Below, piece after piece: positions 45,400 to 61,245 of a stretch of DNA of 64,000 bases. Source of the DNA: Cycas panzhihuaensis (Eukaryota; Cycadophyta); NCBI GenBank assembly GCA_023213395.1, contig CM041465.1, positions 252,409,741 to 252,473,740 on the forward strand, in the 5' to 3' direction. Below the pieces are notes generated by a model that saw nothing but the letters and a program-made list of their open reading frames with translations, searched no databases and was not told where the DNA came from. Made by a program: the position numbers and the translations under genes. How positions within the stretch are numbered: position 1 is the stretch's first letter; every line of letters begins with the position of its first letter.

Positions 45400-45760
45400 A
45401 CATAGCTCCCTTCCGTCAAGCCATGGTCGACCTAAGAGGAAGTTGTAGTCGACATCGACATCGATGACTACAATATCGGCGAGGACGCCTTACCTCGAGA
45501 GTGAGCTGGATCACGGCTGCATCCCAATGGGGTCTTTTCACTACAGTCATAGCCTTGGCATCGCCATGGAATAGGTTCCAAGGTGGAAATACCAAGCTCT
45601 TGCATAACACGAAGGGCATGGCATTCACTAAGAACCGTTGTCGATAACAGTCCTTCGCAAGGTACAGTTGGGTGTATCAATGGTAATGGTGAATGGGAAG
45701 TTCCACTGATATTCCCTTTTACATGCAGGAGGAAGGTCCTTAGGATCAAATAATAAGTTC
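45400..45760 (-). pseudogene. pol: Retropepsin-like protease remnant (A2)
   Basis: GTVIDNGS is kept with the catalytic Asp, but one base is missing directly after it relative to A1 (near 45630). VMQELGISTLEP follows in a different frame. The end matches the DVDVDYNFLLG region of A1. Confidence 0.75.
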
Positions 45761-45799
45761 ATGACTTTGGGTGACACCCAAAGTGTGGATGGGTGCGTC

Positions 45800-47593
45800 A
45801 TTTGATCCTAAAGCTTCCAAAGGAGGGACCGTTGCTCGGGGCAACTCCTCAAAACATCCATCAAGGACATTCCCGCAGTGACAGTATGGAGTTTGTTAAC
45901 GATGGAGAAAGGCTTACCCTTTGCAGTAGGTTGGGCAAGTGCCCTTCGAAAATCATAATGACCAGGATGCACGGGAATGGCCTTGGGAAAAAGAGGCACT
46001 TCCAGAGGAGGGTTCTCTGGAAGAGGATCAGAAGGAGTAGAAGAAGAAGCATCAGTTGCTTCTTTAGTGGCTTGAGACCAAGTAAAGGCATACAAAGGAG
46101 TAGCCTCAAGCATTTGGATCACATTCTTTCCCTTATTCTGGGACTGCGAAGGTGAAGGAGTGTGTTGGTTAGGAGAACATGAGGGAGAGGACGAATCCAA
46201 GGTGCCCTTCCCTTTATCGCGAGAAGGACGGTAATTCGGTGATCTTCCTGCTCGTTGTTTTTAGATTGAGTGTTAGGATCACATTCCCCATGTTTGGGGA
46301 ATGGATCCTTCCGAATCGTTGATCTAGGTTAGGCCTTGAGGCACGTTTAGGGAGGAGTCATATCGAGGGGCATCCTTGGGATGCTGGGCCCTACAACGTG
46401 ACTCATCGTGAAAGTACTCCCCATGAATAGAGCACCACTTCTTCTCAAGCAAAGGATCTGTCTTCCTTGCTTAAGAGGGATGGGCATTTCTATTCCTGGC
46501 GAGGGGAGCTTGGGTAGCTTGTTGAATTTGTTTGTTAGAAGTTGGGGATGAAGGAGCTTGTAATTTGAGTTCCTTCATCATACGTTCAAATGAATGTATA
46601 GCAGATGTGAGCGAATCTAAGGTCTTCTCAATTGGATGAGAAGAAGACCTAGAAGATTATTGCAGTTTAGTATCCTTGATTGGAGGTGGTGCCTCACATC
46701 ATTGTGAGGGCTTAAGAGGCTTCTTGAGTCCAGCCTAGATCTCAATAGCCTCGATCACTAAGCACTTTGCAATCGCGGAGTCGCACACCATAGCAGGTCC
46801 ATACCATAAGCTAGAATATTGTTCCCTTTACCCTGCCCCCAAGGTTGAGAGATATAACCTGGGGGTATGTAAAGGGAAGAACCACTAGGTTGGTTTTAGA
46901 GATATGTGGGAGTGGGTCCCACATGACTAGTGGCTGAAGAGCTAGTAGGACCTGTAGGCCTACTAGGGAACGCATGCGCCACATTAGAGAATGGCACGTT
47001 AGCTTGACTAGGAAAGGGTATGCTCACCCCCAACTGAGGGAAAGATATACCACGGGAGGGTCCTGAAGAACTAGGACCATAACGAGGGATAGAAGGCGCA
47101 ACACTCATCCCTAAGGTTGGTGTAGGAATGGAACGGGATAAACGCATTAGAACGAAAGGGTTACTCATAGTAGGAGGGGTAAGTGTGGATGAAGAAGGTG
47201 GTAAAGGAACGGATGAAGAAGACGCTCCACCACGCAAAACATCTTCAAACCACTTGGGACGCAATTGAAGACGAGCCGCTTGAAAGCACTCGCTAATAGC
47301 TTTGACCACGTCAGTGGGAGGGGTATCTACGTGACTATAAGAGGTGGATGGGACCTCGAATGATGTAGACCCCTCAGGGCGCTCCTCGTAAGAATCATCA
47401 ATCGAATGGTGGACCTCAAGAGAAAGGTGTCTCTACTACATGGGTAGAAGGATGATGTCGAGGGGTGATGTTGGTCGTCTGGGTAGAAAAGAGGATCTTC
47501 ACCCTCTTGGGTGGATCCTGGAATGGATGCAGGGAATTCATGAGTTCCCGATGCAAGTGCATGATAGGCCTAATCGGAAGGGTATCCTTCCAT
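45800..47593 (-). pseudogene. gag: Gag remnant with deleted core (A2)
   Basis: Start ATG at 47593 (MEGYPSD). The Ser/Pro-rich N-terminal part (AISECFQAARLQLRPKWFED; ISFPQLGVSIPFPSQANVPF) is present. Near 46795 the sequence jumps from LAYGMDLL to CDSAIAK-LVIEAIEI, dropping about 770 bp that hold the Gag core in A1. The knuckle region (WCSIHGEYFHDESRC) near 46400-46440 remains. Without the core it could not form particles. Confidence 0.8.
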
Positions 47594-47833
47594 GGTCGAA
47601 TCAGAATCCGACGATGGAAGAGGACGATACCCAGGATCTTCTAACAATGGAGGCAAACCACGTAAGCAATGAGAAAAGCATCACATACAAAGCTTACCAA
47701 CACCTTAGAAGAAGGAAAGAGTCGTAAGGAGTACACGCTGGGGCTACCCAATGAAGGAGATGAAATGGAAGGAACCACTAGAAGGTAGTAATACCAACAG
47801 AAAGGGATGAAGACTAGCTCCCTTATTGGCAAG

Positions 47834-47851
47834 TCCTCAAGATGGTCGCCA
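47834..47851 (-). other. Probable primer-binding site of A2
   Basis: TGGCGACCATCTTGAGG on the - strand, one base after the LTR end. Primer tRNA not assigned. Confidence 0.55.
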
Positions 47852-47852
47852 G

Positions 47853-50709
<2,857 letters not shown>

Positions 50710-50714
50710 ATAGT
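50710..50714. repeat. Target-site duplication of A2, right copy
   Basis: ATAGT directly after the LTR end AAAACA, identical to 34566-34570. Confidence 0.9.
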
Positions 50715-50971
50715 AAAAATCTAGTATCGTTGACTATAAACACTAATAGGAGCTTAGGTAAGTGATATGGGGATGAAAAATGCTCACCTAAGAATGAGAA
50801 AAGGCCATTAATGTTATGTATTAAAAGGCAATAAAAAGGAAGTCATGCATGAGAAGGGCCATTGGCCGAAGTAAATATGATGAAAGTATAAAGGATGGCC
50901 ATGTCAGTAATGTGGTTACAAGGAAACAAACATGGGGTGAAATAACACCTGAACGAGGGGGAAGGACTCTT

Positions 50972-50979
50972 TATATATT
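50972..50979 (+). promoter_or_regulatory. Decayed TATA box of the antisense PMD gene (E)
   Basis: TATATATT in GGACTCTTTATATATTTGAG, 167 bp before the ATG at 51139, the same spacing as C1 and C3 despite strong overall divergence. Confidence 0.5.
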
Positions 50980-51138
50980 TGAGTTTGTTAAGAATCTGGA
51001 ATTTAGTTTTACCATCACTCATAGGATTTTTGTAGAAACACTTTCTGCCACCAATTTTCCCTTTGCCTTCAGGAGATTGCCATAAGAGATTTGGTTATCA
51101 GATTGTTAAGCAGATAGAGTTGTTAGGACTATATCGAC

Positions 51139-52412
51139 ATGATGGCCATAGTGCACCTTAATCTATTGAGTGGATCTAATTTATTACTTGTATTTTTTGT
51201 ATTTTTTATTATGTATTTTTTATATACAAGTTATGCCTATTTAAGCAAAATGAGACCAAACGAGGCTCATTTAGGGCCCTATTTTAGGCTAGATCAGTAT
51301 CTTGGTGCCCTAGTCCTAATGGACTAGCTTTTGGGCCAAAAAAAGTAATTTTTAATTTGATTTTATAGTTTTAGGTATAGTTTATTATGTATCACAACAA
51401 AGTTTCTAGTACCATAGACACCATGGTGGTACTACAAATAATCTTAGAAAATACTTACAATACCACAAAAGTATTTACGATACCATAAAGATATTTGCAA
51501 CACCAAAAATATATCTACAATATTGAGATAAATTTATTAATTTTTTTTTGTTTTTCCTCTAAAATTTTTATTAGATTTATTTCTTTAAATTGTTAGTTAG
51601 TAGTGGGTAGGCTTTTCAATCTTGATAAACTAATTTATGAGACTTTTGTATGCATTTTAGGTCATTATCATGATTGATAATCACACAAATCATAAAAACA
51701 TAAGTACACTGACGTTGGACTTAGTTAATTTGATGATAACATAAGATTGAGAAGTATTGCAAAGGTGTGGACTATTGAGGGTGGTGGCAATGCACCAATA
51801 CACATTAGATTAGGACCTCCTAGTGAATATTGTGCCCCAGTGGGATGAGGAGGTAGGTTTTCCATCTACCCAGTATAGGGAATCTAACTATCATAGCTAG
51901 TGACATCAGGAGGATCTTAGGGCTATTAGCGAGAGGAGTACCACCTAAGCCAAGGGTTCTACCCAAGACTAAGGGTGCCCATCGTGTGGCTTTGAGGTAT
52001 TCTATAGTAAAGGGCACTAGGACCAGCAAGGAGGGTCCATGAGGAAGATCATGATAGTAATCATTCCTTGAATAAGAAAACTGATCATATTCACCATTTT
52101 ATTTTAAATATCTTAGTGACACAAGTATCATAAGGTACCTAGAGGTTGAATAGGTGCTATATGTTGATGCAAGGATGTAGAGAGGTTAGACTAGGTGGCC
52201 CTCAGAAGGGCCAATATATAAACCTAGTTGGACTATATCTGAGCAATAAGGTATGGTGGATTCTCTTACTACTCTATTTTATAGTTCTATTTTTTTAATC
52301 ATTTATGGGGAGTGGGGTCTATTGTAAGGCCATAGTCAGTAGCACCCAATAGGCCATTGATCCATAGGTGGTGGAACCACATCTGTGGGATGGTCATATG
52401 CTTGACAGGAAT
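51139..52412 (+). pseudogene. Antisense accessory gene with PMD-like domain (E), truncated
   Basis: Exon 1 51139-51165 (MMAIVHLNL) is followed by a decayed donor TTGAGT. The intron runs to TGCATTTTAG at 51660, with a tandem ATACCA/AAAGTATTT array at 51380-51535. Exon 2 reads VIIMIDNHTNHKN and on to EVLQRCGL and LLVNIVPQWDEE, matching KRCSLYKAL and LLVDIVSH of C1. A later IPxIRKLI-like segment is at about 52065. Stops and frameshifts are many. Cut by the LTR of G. Confidence 0.6.
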
Positions 52413-54899
52413 TGAGGTGGTTAACAGCTAATGCTGGGGGTATGGATGAAAACCTATAAGCAAAAGGGAACACCACACAGGGCATCTATGCACCGGAGCG
52501 CGAGTTTGGGACCTGTGAATGGCGCCTAACTACCTCGAGGTAGCTTTCAAATCTGAGATGGAAGACACACACAGGGGTACCCTAGATGGTCTCAAAGAGG
52601 AAAGTCCTCCCACCCTTGGATGGCTGGAAGGGAAGAGGAGGAACCCTCGATGGAGAGGTTCCTATGGCGAAGGAAAGTAAGACAAAAGGTTATAGGCAAG
52701 GGCCTAAGACAAGCGTAGGCATGCTTCCCTAGGCTAATTGGTCTAAAGCAAATCTAACCAAGGAAAGAAATGAAGAAAAGGGGGGCTAAGAGCTACTCTC
52801 CCTTTCTCTCTCTCTTTTATTCAATAATAAAAGGGCAAGAGAAAAAAAGAACAAGTGTCTTGTGTGCATTCAAGTATGCAAACTAAATAGAATGCAACTC
52901 AGGATACTTTCAGGCTAGATAGGAGAAAGGGGGAGGAATGCAGTCCTTACTATGCCCTTTTCCTATGAAGAATAAGTACGCAACACAATTATGCAAAGCA
53001 AATGCAAGTAGCTAATTTATTACCCTTTTTGCTTTTACGTGATCTATTAAACAAATGCAATAGATTCTAGATAAGAGAAAAAAAGGAAAAGGGGTGGATG
53101 GAGAGAGACGATGCATACCCAGGAAGTGTAGCGGTTGATGAAGAACCTCACTTGGGCACAACATATGCCCTCTTGCTTATAGTTGGTGTGTAACCAAAGT
53201 TAGTGTGGAAAATAGGGGCTTCCTTACCTTCCCCATACAAAAGATAAAGCAGAGCAGGAAAAGCAAAAGAAACGAGTAAACGTACCAAGAAACAAGCAAA
53301 GCCAAAGGAAAAAGAAGGGTGAAGGCTTACTGAGAGTCGTACGTTCTTCCTCTTCATGGATGTTGCTTCAGACCTGTATCCACAAGAGTCTTTCCCTTCC
53401 AAGAAGGGGATGCAAGATATTATATAAGCAAATATATGATATAAATGCTAAAATTTTATATTTTAAGTTAGTGTAACCACTACTAAAAATAATTTTGCTT
53501 TCCTCAAGTTAAAACCACGCATGCTAAGTAAGAAAGGAAAGGGTAGCCTCAGGATGGCAAAATGCTCTGCTAAAGGCTCTCCACACAGCCTCAAAATACA
53601 ACAAGGTGAAGGTTATGAAACAGTCTATGAGTACCAAATAAGCATAGAGATGAATGATATGGGATATAGGAGAGATGCTTAGATAATAGAGTCGTTATGG
53701 ACAACGAATCACCACGCAAGCCTCACCGAAGGCCCAAATGGATACTGGACAAGGTTAGGGACATAGAGAAGGACTAAAAGAAGGGTGTGCAGGCTTAGAA
53801 TCAGTGCAGGCCTATAATCAACATAGGAAGGGCTATGTACGCTAATATCTAGTGCAGGCTTAGATTCCACCCACTCCTAGTTAACTCAAGGAAAGCATGG
53901 GTGCAAGAGAGGAAGGAAGGGAAGGGGTTTACCCTTGGGGAGTAGGTCTAACTGGGATAGATCGTACCTTACTCCTTTCACCCAATCCTTATAAGCCCTC
54001 TCTTCACCCAATCCTTATAAGCCCTCTCCTACAGCTTTCTTGAAGAAAACCAATGGAGAAATGGGAAGGAAATCAAGGTATACAAAGCTAAACATAAGGA
54101 AAAGTAACCCTTTCTACAGCCAAAGGACAAAACAGAAGAAAAACACACTTTCAAATAGGGTCCAATGAGGTAAATATATGTTAAAATATGAAAACAAGAT
54201 ATGGGGTACCTATTGGGCTGCGTTGAGGGTAGATTTACCCTTACAACCAGTGGAGGAGGGCAGGTCCTACAAGGTTTGTAGGCTATTTCCCAAAGGCAAG
54301 TTGTAGAAGGCACTTGTTGGGTAAAATTGAGGAAGAAGCGAGGAGATCTTGCTTGGAAATGCTTGGAGGAGGATCTCCCACCATGTGACAAAGCTTTTGT
54401 AGGTAGATCCTAAGCTATAACGGTAGAAAATATAGAGTTACAGTGTACCTATAAAGGAGAGGAGGAAGAGAGCGTATACAAAGATTAGAACATGATGTTT
54501 GAGAGCAAAGAGATGTGAAATGAAGTACCTTTTGGGATATATACCCATCCTAACCCTAATCAAGCGATTAAGGTTCTGCATGGCGTATAAAAAATAAAGT
54601 GCAACAATTGCACCACCAGAACTTCACCAGATCAGTAGTAAACTTTGGCAAGATCACAGTAAACTTCATGGTACCCCTTAGATTACAGTAGTGCGAGACC
54701 AGAATGCCAAAATGGCAATGGCCAAGGTTCTGAGAGCCCTAAAAAGAGGTGTCGCAGGCCTAGGAGGGGTCAGCCCTCCTATCCAAGTGGCTAGGATAGT
54801 CCGGATGACATGTGAACTAGGCCAAATGATGCACCAAGAGCTAGAAATCCCAAAAATATCATGATGGGGACATAGGATCAGGGTATGAGCAGATCATAC
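52413..54899 (-). repeat. LTR of element G, interrupted
   Basis: A 2.5 kb A-type LTR whose left end is probably TGAGGTGG at 52413. It is similar to the A2 LTR (CACACAGGGCATC, GGAGCGCGAGTTT, CCTCCCACCCTTGGATGG). It carries the motif array at 54600-54690. It stops at 54899 where C3 starts; the last roughly 270 bp should lie beyond C3. Confidence 0.7.
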
Positions 54900-57389
54900 T
54901 GAAACGCTCCCTGCGAGGCGGCAATCCTACGTCTAGCAAAGGGATATCAAAACACCATACTGACTAGGCTAGGCATGAGGATCTCACCGCAGACGCCCGC
55001 GCGAGCATGTGTTCGTGGACCGCAAGGTGCCCGGTTGCTTCAGGTAGCCGCAAAAACGAGGCATTCCTACCTTCTGATGGCCGGAAGGAAATGGAAACCT
55101 CGTGACGCCAGGACTTCCCAAGGTAATGAGAAGGCAATGAGGAGGGCAACAAATCTAACGCGATAGATATGAAGCAAGGTGTGGCCGAGGGTATAACATA
55201 AACGGCCTTCTACTCTTATGTTATGTGAAGTGAAGAAACAAAGGCAGAAAGTAAATATAAAATAAAAGATTATTTTCCTTTTTCTTTATGTTTCTTATCT
55301 TTTTACCTATCAAGCAGATGCAAGAAAGCAAGAATGATATAAGAGGAAACACGAGGAATACCGATCCGGGCTTGAGGTCGGCACGGCTGATCTCGCGAGG
55401 TTTCCGCCCTCTTTCTCCTTTCTCCATGCACGCTGATGCCTGCTGATTTGTGATAAGGGGGTTCACTTACCTCCCCGTGAGCATGCGAAACCAAATGAAA
55501 TGAAAGGACGAAAAGGAAGCTCAAAACTAAAAGAGAGAAAATACCGTACGGGAGCTAACCGGCAGTGGGTTCGCTCCACGCGCCACCTCCACCAACGCGA
55601 TCCTGCAAGAGAATACAAAGAGCACCTTCCTCTCGAGGGAGAGGCTACAAAATACACAAGGGTATATATGTATATGTACTGCAAACTGAAGTCAACTTAG
55701 CTAAACGAACTAAGCTATATGTTAAAATGTAGCAAAATGGAAACAAGAGCATATAAGATACTTCTACACTACCAAATGCCGCAAACACACAAAGTGGAGC
55801 TGAGTATAGCCTCGGGATGGCTAGCTTACCCATGGGAGGTCTCCAAAGGGGCCCGGGAAAGGAATGCCAGGTGGTAACAAAGGTGGATGCGGGTTGTCCC
55901 AAACCGGTCCAGACACCCTGACACAATCTCCTAAACTCCTTCGACTCGTTCCTTAGAACAGCGTGTATGGCAAGGGGAAGAGGACAAGGGACGGAACCCC
56001 GCCTATCTCCCTCAAATCCTCGTGTATGCTTCCTTACTCTAGCTGACTGAGGAAAGAATGGAAGAAGGCTTGGAGAAAGTGAGGGACCCCACAGAAAAAC
56101 CGGGAAAATGGATTTGGGTCAAGGTAGGGCTACGAGGCGGCTAAGGCCAATGATAGCTACTTTCATTCAAGGGGTAAAAGCAAAGGGAAAGAAGAGGTGG
56201 AATGCTTGACAATAAAAACAAGGAAAATGCAAGTATGTCCAAGGGTTTGCAAGCAAAAAAGTAAAGGAAATACAAGTAAAAGGAAGAAGAAATGCAAGAA
56301 AACACAAAAAAGCAAGTAAAGCTAAGGGGTACCTTGTGTAGAGAGGTCATGCATGCCTCCTACCACTAGGGACAGCAGCAATGGAGGTCAAATGAAAGCT
56401 GATCATGAGTGTTCCTCACGTAATGTGGGTGGAAGAAGCTCCTAGTAAGTTTGGAGTCGGAAGAGAGTCTTTGGGGTAGCTCCTTTGTTGAAGAAGCCCC
56501 TTGAATCTCTGTGCAACTGCAAGAGGAAGAAAGCTGGTTGTGGAGAGTAGTAGGCGTGAATGGCCCCGCAAAATCCACCGTGGTAGCCTAGTCCCTCCTC
56601 GCTGTCAGGCTCGAACTTTTGATTTCGTGGTCTTTCTTTTGTCTTTGTGGAGAGTTTTTCCTTAGAAGTCTTGGAAAATGAGCTCAAGAATGATGCAAAT
56701 GAAAGAAAAAAAGGTTTTTATCTCTTGTTCATAGTAAGTGAACGTTGGGAACGTTGGGGAACCTCCAATCGTATGGAGCCATGCGGCAGTTCCATGAAAA
56801 ACATGGAAATCGTCACAGGAGTTCTCTTTTAAATTTCGACATCATCATGGAAGAACTCACGGCATCAAGAATTCTCGCAGCATCGCTTAGTTTATCGCAG
56901 ATCAACCTGAAATTAAAAAAAGAGAAAAATAAAACAGAAAAATTAGGTTCTGAGGTAAGAACAAAGGCTAAACATGAATTACATCAGTTGGGGGAAGGCC
57001 CAGGCAGTGGGCAAGTACCCAAAACAACCCAAAAAGTCCTAACTAAGGATTGAGTTTGACTTAGAAAGGATGGCAACGCAAACGACATGTCGCAACGTGA
57101 GCAAGCAAACTAGCAGAGATAATCCCGGGAAACTTTGGAGACATCATGGGTGGTCAGACGCTTACACGGGTGTAGCATTCGCTAAGGAATGCCCCACCGT
57201 GAGTCGCCATAGTCAAGTCGTGCTATTAGGCACATGCATTATGAGCAGTGCATAAACAAATGCATGTAGTGCATATGCCAATCAAACTACTCTAAATTAC
57301 CTTAATTAACATAGGTAAGAAAAGTAAGAACATATACCTGAACAAACCTGTGTCGATGCGTCTCGAGTCCATTCCCAAGAGCCGGAACA
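54900..57389 (-). repeat. 3' LTR of C3 (2490 bp)
   Basis: Left end TGAAACGC as in C1, right end GGAACA. Motif words (GCAGCATCGCTTAGTTTATC) at 56836-56910. Compared with 62761 onward it lacks about 32 bp between two AACCC repeats. Confidence 0.85.
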
Positions 57390-57689
57390 TCGCCTCGCGC
57401 AGAGCCTCACTACTAAGCGTAATGTGATGGCGACGTCACAATCAAAGATATGAGTAGCACATGCATATATATATAAAACAATAAAGAGCAGCACGTGGAA
57501 CAAGGGCATAAGCGAGTGTCGTGGCGGAACGCGCGGACAGGGTAGACGGAGACGCGGACAACGTAGGGGCTGCCTGTGTGTCGCCTAAACATCGACCTGA
57601 AACTGAAATAAGCAGTAAAATGGGATACCCCCGTTGCCAAAGTGCAACGTGAAGTAAGAGGGCATCCAATAAAGTAGAGCAGGCACATC

Positions 57690-58153
57690 TAACTAACAAA
57701 GAATCGGAGGCTTGGGCACGCCGCCAGTGCAAGCCTCAAGGGCGGCTGCCTGTAAGAGGGAGGCGACGCCAAGGACGAGGCGACGAGGTCATAGCCTCGC
57801 CGCTGAGGTGCCTTTAATATGCCGGATATCCACCGACGAGAAACAAGCCGTAAGAGACCGCAAGCAGACGCAAGGGTTCTCAGATGAGGGCATCGCACCT
57901 GGTAAACCTGGGTGAGATGGGACACCACGACCTGAGAATCGCAAAACAACACAATTGGACCACGATGGAAATGGAGAGCATCAGTAAGGGCTTCAATAAT
58001 AACCGTGTACTCAGCTTCGTTATTGGTAGCCTCGGGAAGAAAGACTCCGGAATGTAAGTAATCGTGTCCAGAGGGACTGCGAAGAATCCACGCAGCGGCA
58101 GAAGGTCCGGGGTTGCCGCGACTTCCACCATCGGTGAAAACGAGAAGGGACAT
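57690..58153 (-). pseudogene. aRNH, second RNase H of C3
   Basis: The best-preserved copy: MSLLVFTDGGSRGNPGPSAA, then EATNNEAEYTVIIEALTDAL and VLFCDSQVVVSHLTQVYQVR in one frame with D, E, D in place. After about residue 110 a small deletion shifts the frame, so the last Asp (NAEVDSL in C1) is lost. Own ATG at 58151-58153. A pyrimidine-rich stretch with CAGAGCTTAG precedes the ATG. Confidence 0.88.
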
Positions 58154-58676
58154 AGCTGGGTACTAAGCTCTGGTGGACAAACACAAATAGTAATGAAAGT
58201 GAAAACAAAGACTCGAATAAGAAAAGCGGGCGGGCCGAGAAGGGTAGGAGGACCTAGAAATGAGGTTACTTGAGAATGGAAGCAAGCAACCGCCACTACC
58301 GAAGTGGGCGGAGAAAAGACGCCTTAGAGCGCCAAAGGTTGCTTTGGGAAGCAAAACATGCCCCTGCATGGGGAGCATTTCCTTTGGGAACCCAGGAGCG
58401 AGAAAGAGCTGCAAAAACGAGTCCAGGGCAACGAAACAAGCCAAACGAGTATAAACTCAGGCATGCACGGGAGCAACACAGAATGAAAGTAAAAGGGCCC
58501 TGCCAAAAGTGCAGAAATGAGGCGCCATAAATGCTTCTGCAAGAGAAGGCAGGAAGGGCGTCCATAAAGCACAATGGGCAACAGGGCCAGAAGGCAAAGA
58601 CTATCAGAGGGACGAGACGGTCCCAACGACTGTCACAGAGCCAGAAACGGAAGAAGTGCCCGCCGGGGCCCCCGCC

Positions 58677-58685
58677 TATATAAGG
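58677..58685 (+). promoter_or_regulatory. TATA box of the antisense PMD gene (C3)
   Basis: TATATAAGG in GGCCCCCGCCTATATAAGG, 167 bp before the ATG at 58844. Confidence 0.65.
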
Positions 58686-58843
58686 AAAACTAATGAAAAT
58701 TAGATTCATTTTCACCGGCTCTCGTGCGAAACCAGAGCCCCTTCCTTACGACGCAGAGCGCTACCCGATTTCAAAGGCACGCAGGGGACGATCCGACCGT
58801 CGGATTCAAGCGAGGAGACAGTCATCACGATCCTAGAGACGAG

Positions 58844-61245
58844 ATGGCGACAATGCCGCATCCAAAGGAGTGGATCTAATGTAACCTTCGTTGTTTCAAA
58901 ATTTGAAGTTTATTACTTTTTAGTTAAATTTTTAATGCTTTTTATGCCCCTTATGGGTGGTTAGAGGCCTCCTGAGTCCGACTGACCCAGAAGAGGCGGG
59001 ACCGGCATTAGCAGCCTGTCCTTGGCCCCATGGGGGGTCCACCACAAAAATTTTTGATTTTTTGGGCCAAGAACCCCCTTTTTAGGGGGGTTGCCGGCAG
59101 TACCGCGGCCAAGATCGCGACACCGTGATTTTGGCTGCAGTATCGCTGGAGAGGAGCGATCGCCATGACCCGGCCCAATTTTAGCTGCATCACTAAATTT
59201 GGAGCCAGACGCATGTAAAATTAGAAAAGCAAAAGGGCCAAACCCTAAAACCTGAAAAGGGCACCAGACAGTAGAGCTCGAAGACCGCTAGGGAACCGAC
59301 GGATTGACTTTGCCGATCAGAAAAGCATTACGGTGGATAACCGCGAGAACGCTTAAGATGCCCATCCTGAGTTACCTAGAGATGGCAACAGAGGAGGACA
59401 GGCGACTCAAGAGATGCGCTGCATAAGGCCCTCAAGACCCCCGTCAGACGATCACGGCCCTAAAGGGACATAAGGTCGTGACTGGGACAGAGGAGGCACG
59501 TGTTTCACTTACCTCGATAGAGATATCACCATCACCCTGCAGGATATTAGACGATCCTAGGGGTGCTGGCTGTGGAGGCCCGTGAGATCGAGGACGCCGC
59601 CAAAGACCGAGGCAAAGACATGTGAGGCGCCTGGGCCTCACGGGCGCATAGTGGCAATGAGGGGAGCTCTCCGCATACAAGACTCATGTCGTGATTCCTC
59701 GGGTGAGGAAACTTATCTGCTATGCATTCGCTCCGCATCTCCTAAATAGAACTATAGGGAGATCCCAGGAGGATGGGTAGATGCGGCACGCCGGTGTGAG
59801 GCCGGTGAGAGGATGGATCGGGCCACTTGGGCTATGCGAACCTCGCCGCCCAACTAGATACTATCAGGAGATTAGGCAGAGGAGGATTTTCTTACAAAGA
59901 CATTGCCGCAAAGGCCGGTTTTTTGATCATTTTGTGGCAGTGGCACCGGTAGGGGGGCCATTCCCCATAGTGAGGTGGGCCCCGATGGTCCACTGTGGCG
60001 CATTTAGACTCGGGGACAGAGGACAAGGCCCATGTCCGTCAATTGATCGACGCGACATCACTCGACCTCCTCACTTTGACCGACTACATAGCAGAGCCAT
60101 ACAGAGCAGTGAGGTGGGGGAGTGATGACGGAGCACGAGGAGCAGGAGCACCCATCGATGACAGCGATGACGACGACGACGATGGAGGTGATGATAGCAA
60201 TGACGGGGGAGATGGGGCCTGGCCACGACTGGGCGGGAGGCAGTCCATCAGGCCATCCGAGGACACAGCAGGACCATCTGGGGCTACCATAGGAGGGGCA
60301 GGCCCATCAGGAGCTGCCGAGACGAGAAGGGCGGCCGAGACCAGGGGGCGCAGGCTACGGATCGTGAAGAGATCGGGAGAGGCGAGGGTCGAGCTAGTCC
60401 CTGCCAGAGATGAGGCAGAGGTAGAGGATATGCCAGAGGATGAGGTACCTACAGCTGGCGGAGAGCCAGGAGATGAGGATGTCGCCCGAGCAGAGGATCC
60501 GGCTACCACAAAGCAGTGAGACCTAACCGTTTCCTTAGTCATTTGACATCTAGATAGACTTTGATTTCGTTTTATGATACACATCGAGGATACACGCTGA
60601 CACATGACACGTTGCATTGACAGTGTAAGTGAGGTCCAATGGCCGGGTCGAGGCCATGGTGAGAGAGTTGCCCTCGTGTCACGCAGAGGGCAACCGCTCA
60701 TCCAAAGTGAGGATGCGCCCAGATCGGCAGGAGCCTACATGAAGGTATTCGCCCCATTGGTGAGAGTGAGAGACATCTGGGTCAGAGACCTGTGAGCACA
60801 TGGCATTCCAGGGCACCGCAATGAGAGCTCGACGTGACTGGGGGCGAGTGAGATGAGTCAAGGGATCTGATCCAGCCTCGAGGCACAGAGTGGGCCAAGA
60901 GGAGATGCAGGGAGCAGCACTCGCCTAGCAGTCCTAGAGGAGCGCCTTAAGGCGTCGGAGGAGAAGTTCAGAGCTATAGAGGAGGGACTCTGAGGCGAGA
61001 GGGATCGCATCCAAGTCCGCTACGACCAGCTGGTGGCACAGATGGTCTCGAGGTCGAGCAGGAGCCGGACACACACACATACATGGCCACGACCCCGAGA
61101 TGCCCTGGATGAGGAGAGCGAGGCGGCACTGCAGAGGCTCAGGAGGAGCCTCGCAGGATGTGGTCCCCGTGAGAGGGATCACATGCACGGGATGGGACCC
61201 CGGGATCAGGACAGCAGCAGTAGACTAGGAGACACATATGTATGA
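58844..61245 (+). pseudogene. Antisense accessory gene with PMD-like domain (C3)
   Basis: Exon 1 58844-58864 (MATMPHP), donor mutated (AAGGAGTGG). Acceptor GATCAG at 59320, then VDNRENA and a damaged PMD-like region (VFHLPR, ITLQDIRR). VAPVGGPFPIVRWAP and LIDATSLDLLTLTDYIAEPY follow, then WGSDDGARGAGAPIDDSDDD, an acidic run. A second intron probably lies at 60516-60623 (GTGAGA...TTGACAG). The charged C-terminal part includes EERLKASEEKFRAIEEGL and ends near 61245. The open stretch 59995-60519 covers the acidic region. Function unknown. Confidence 0.7.

Larger units (their letters stand above)
50715..52412 (-). mobile_element. Element E, right part
   Basis: Continuation of E beyond A2, holding the promoter, first exon, intron and part of exon 2 of its antisense PMD gene. 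It ends near 52412, where a further LTR (G) starts inside the gene. Confidence 0.65.
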
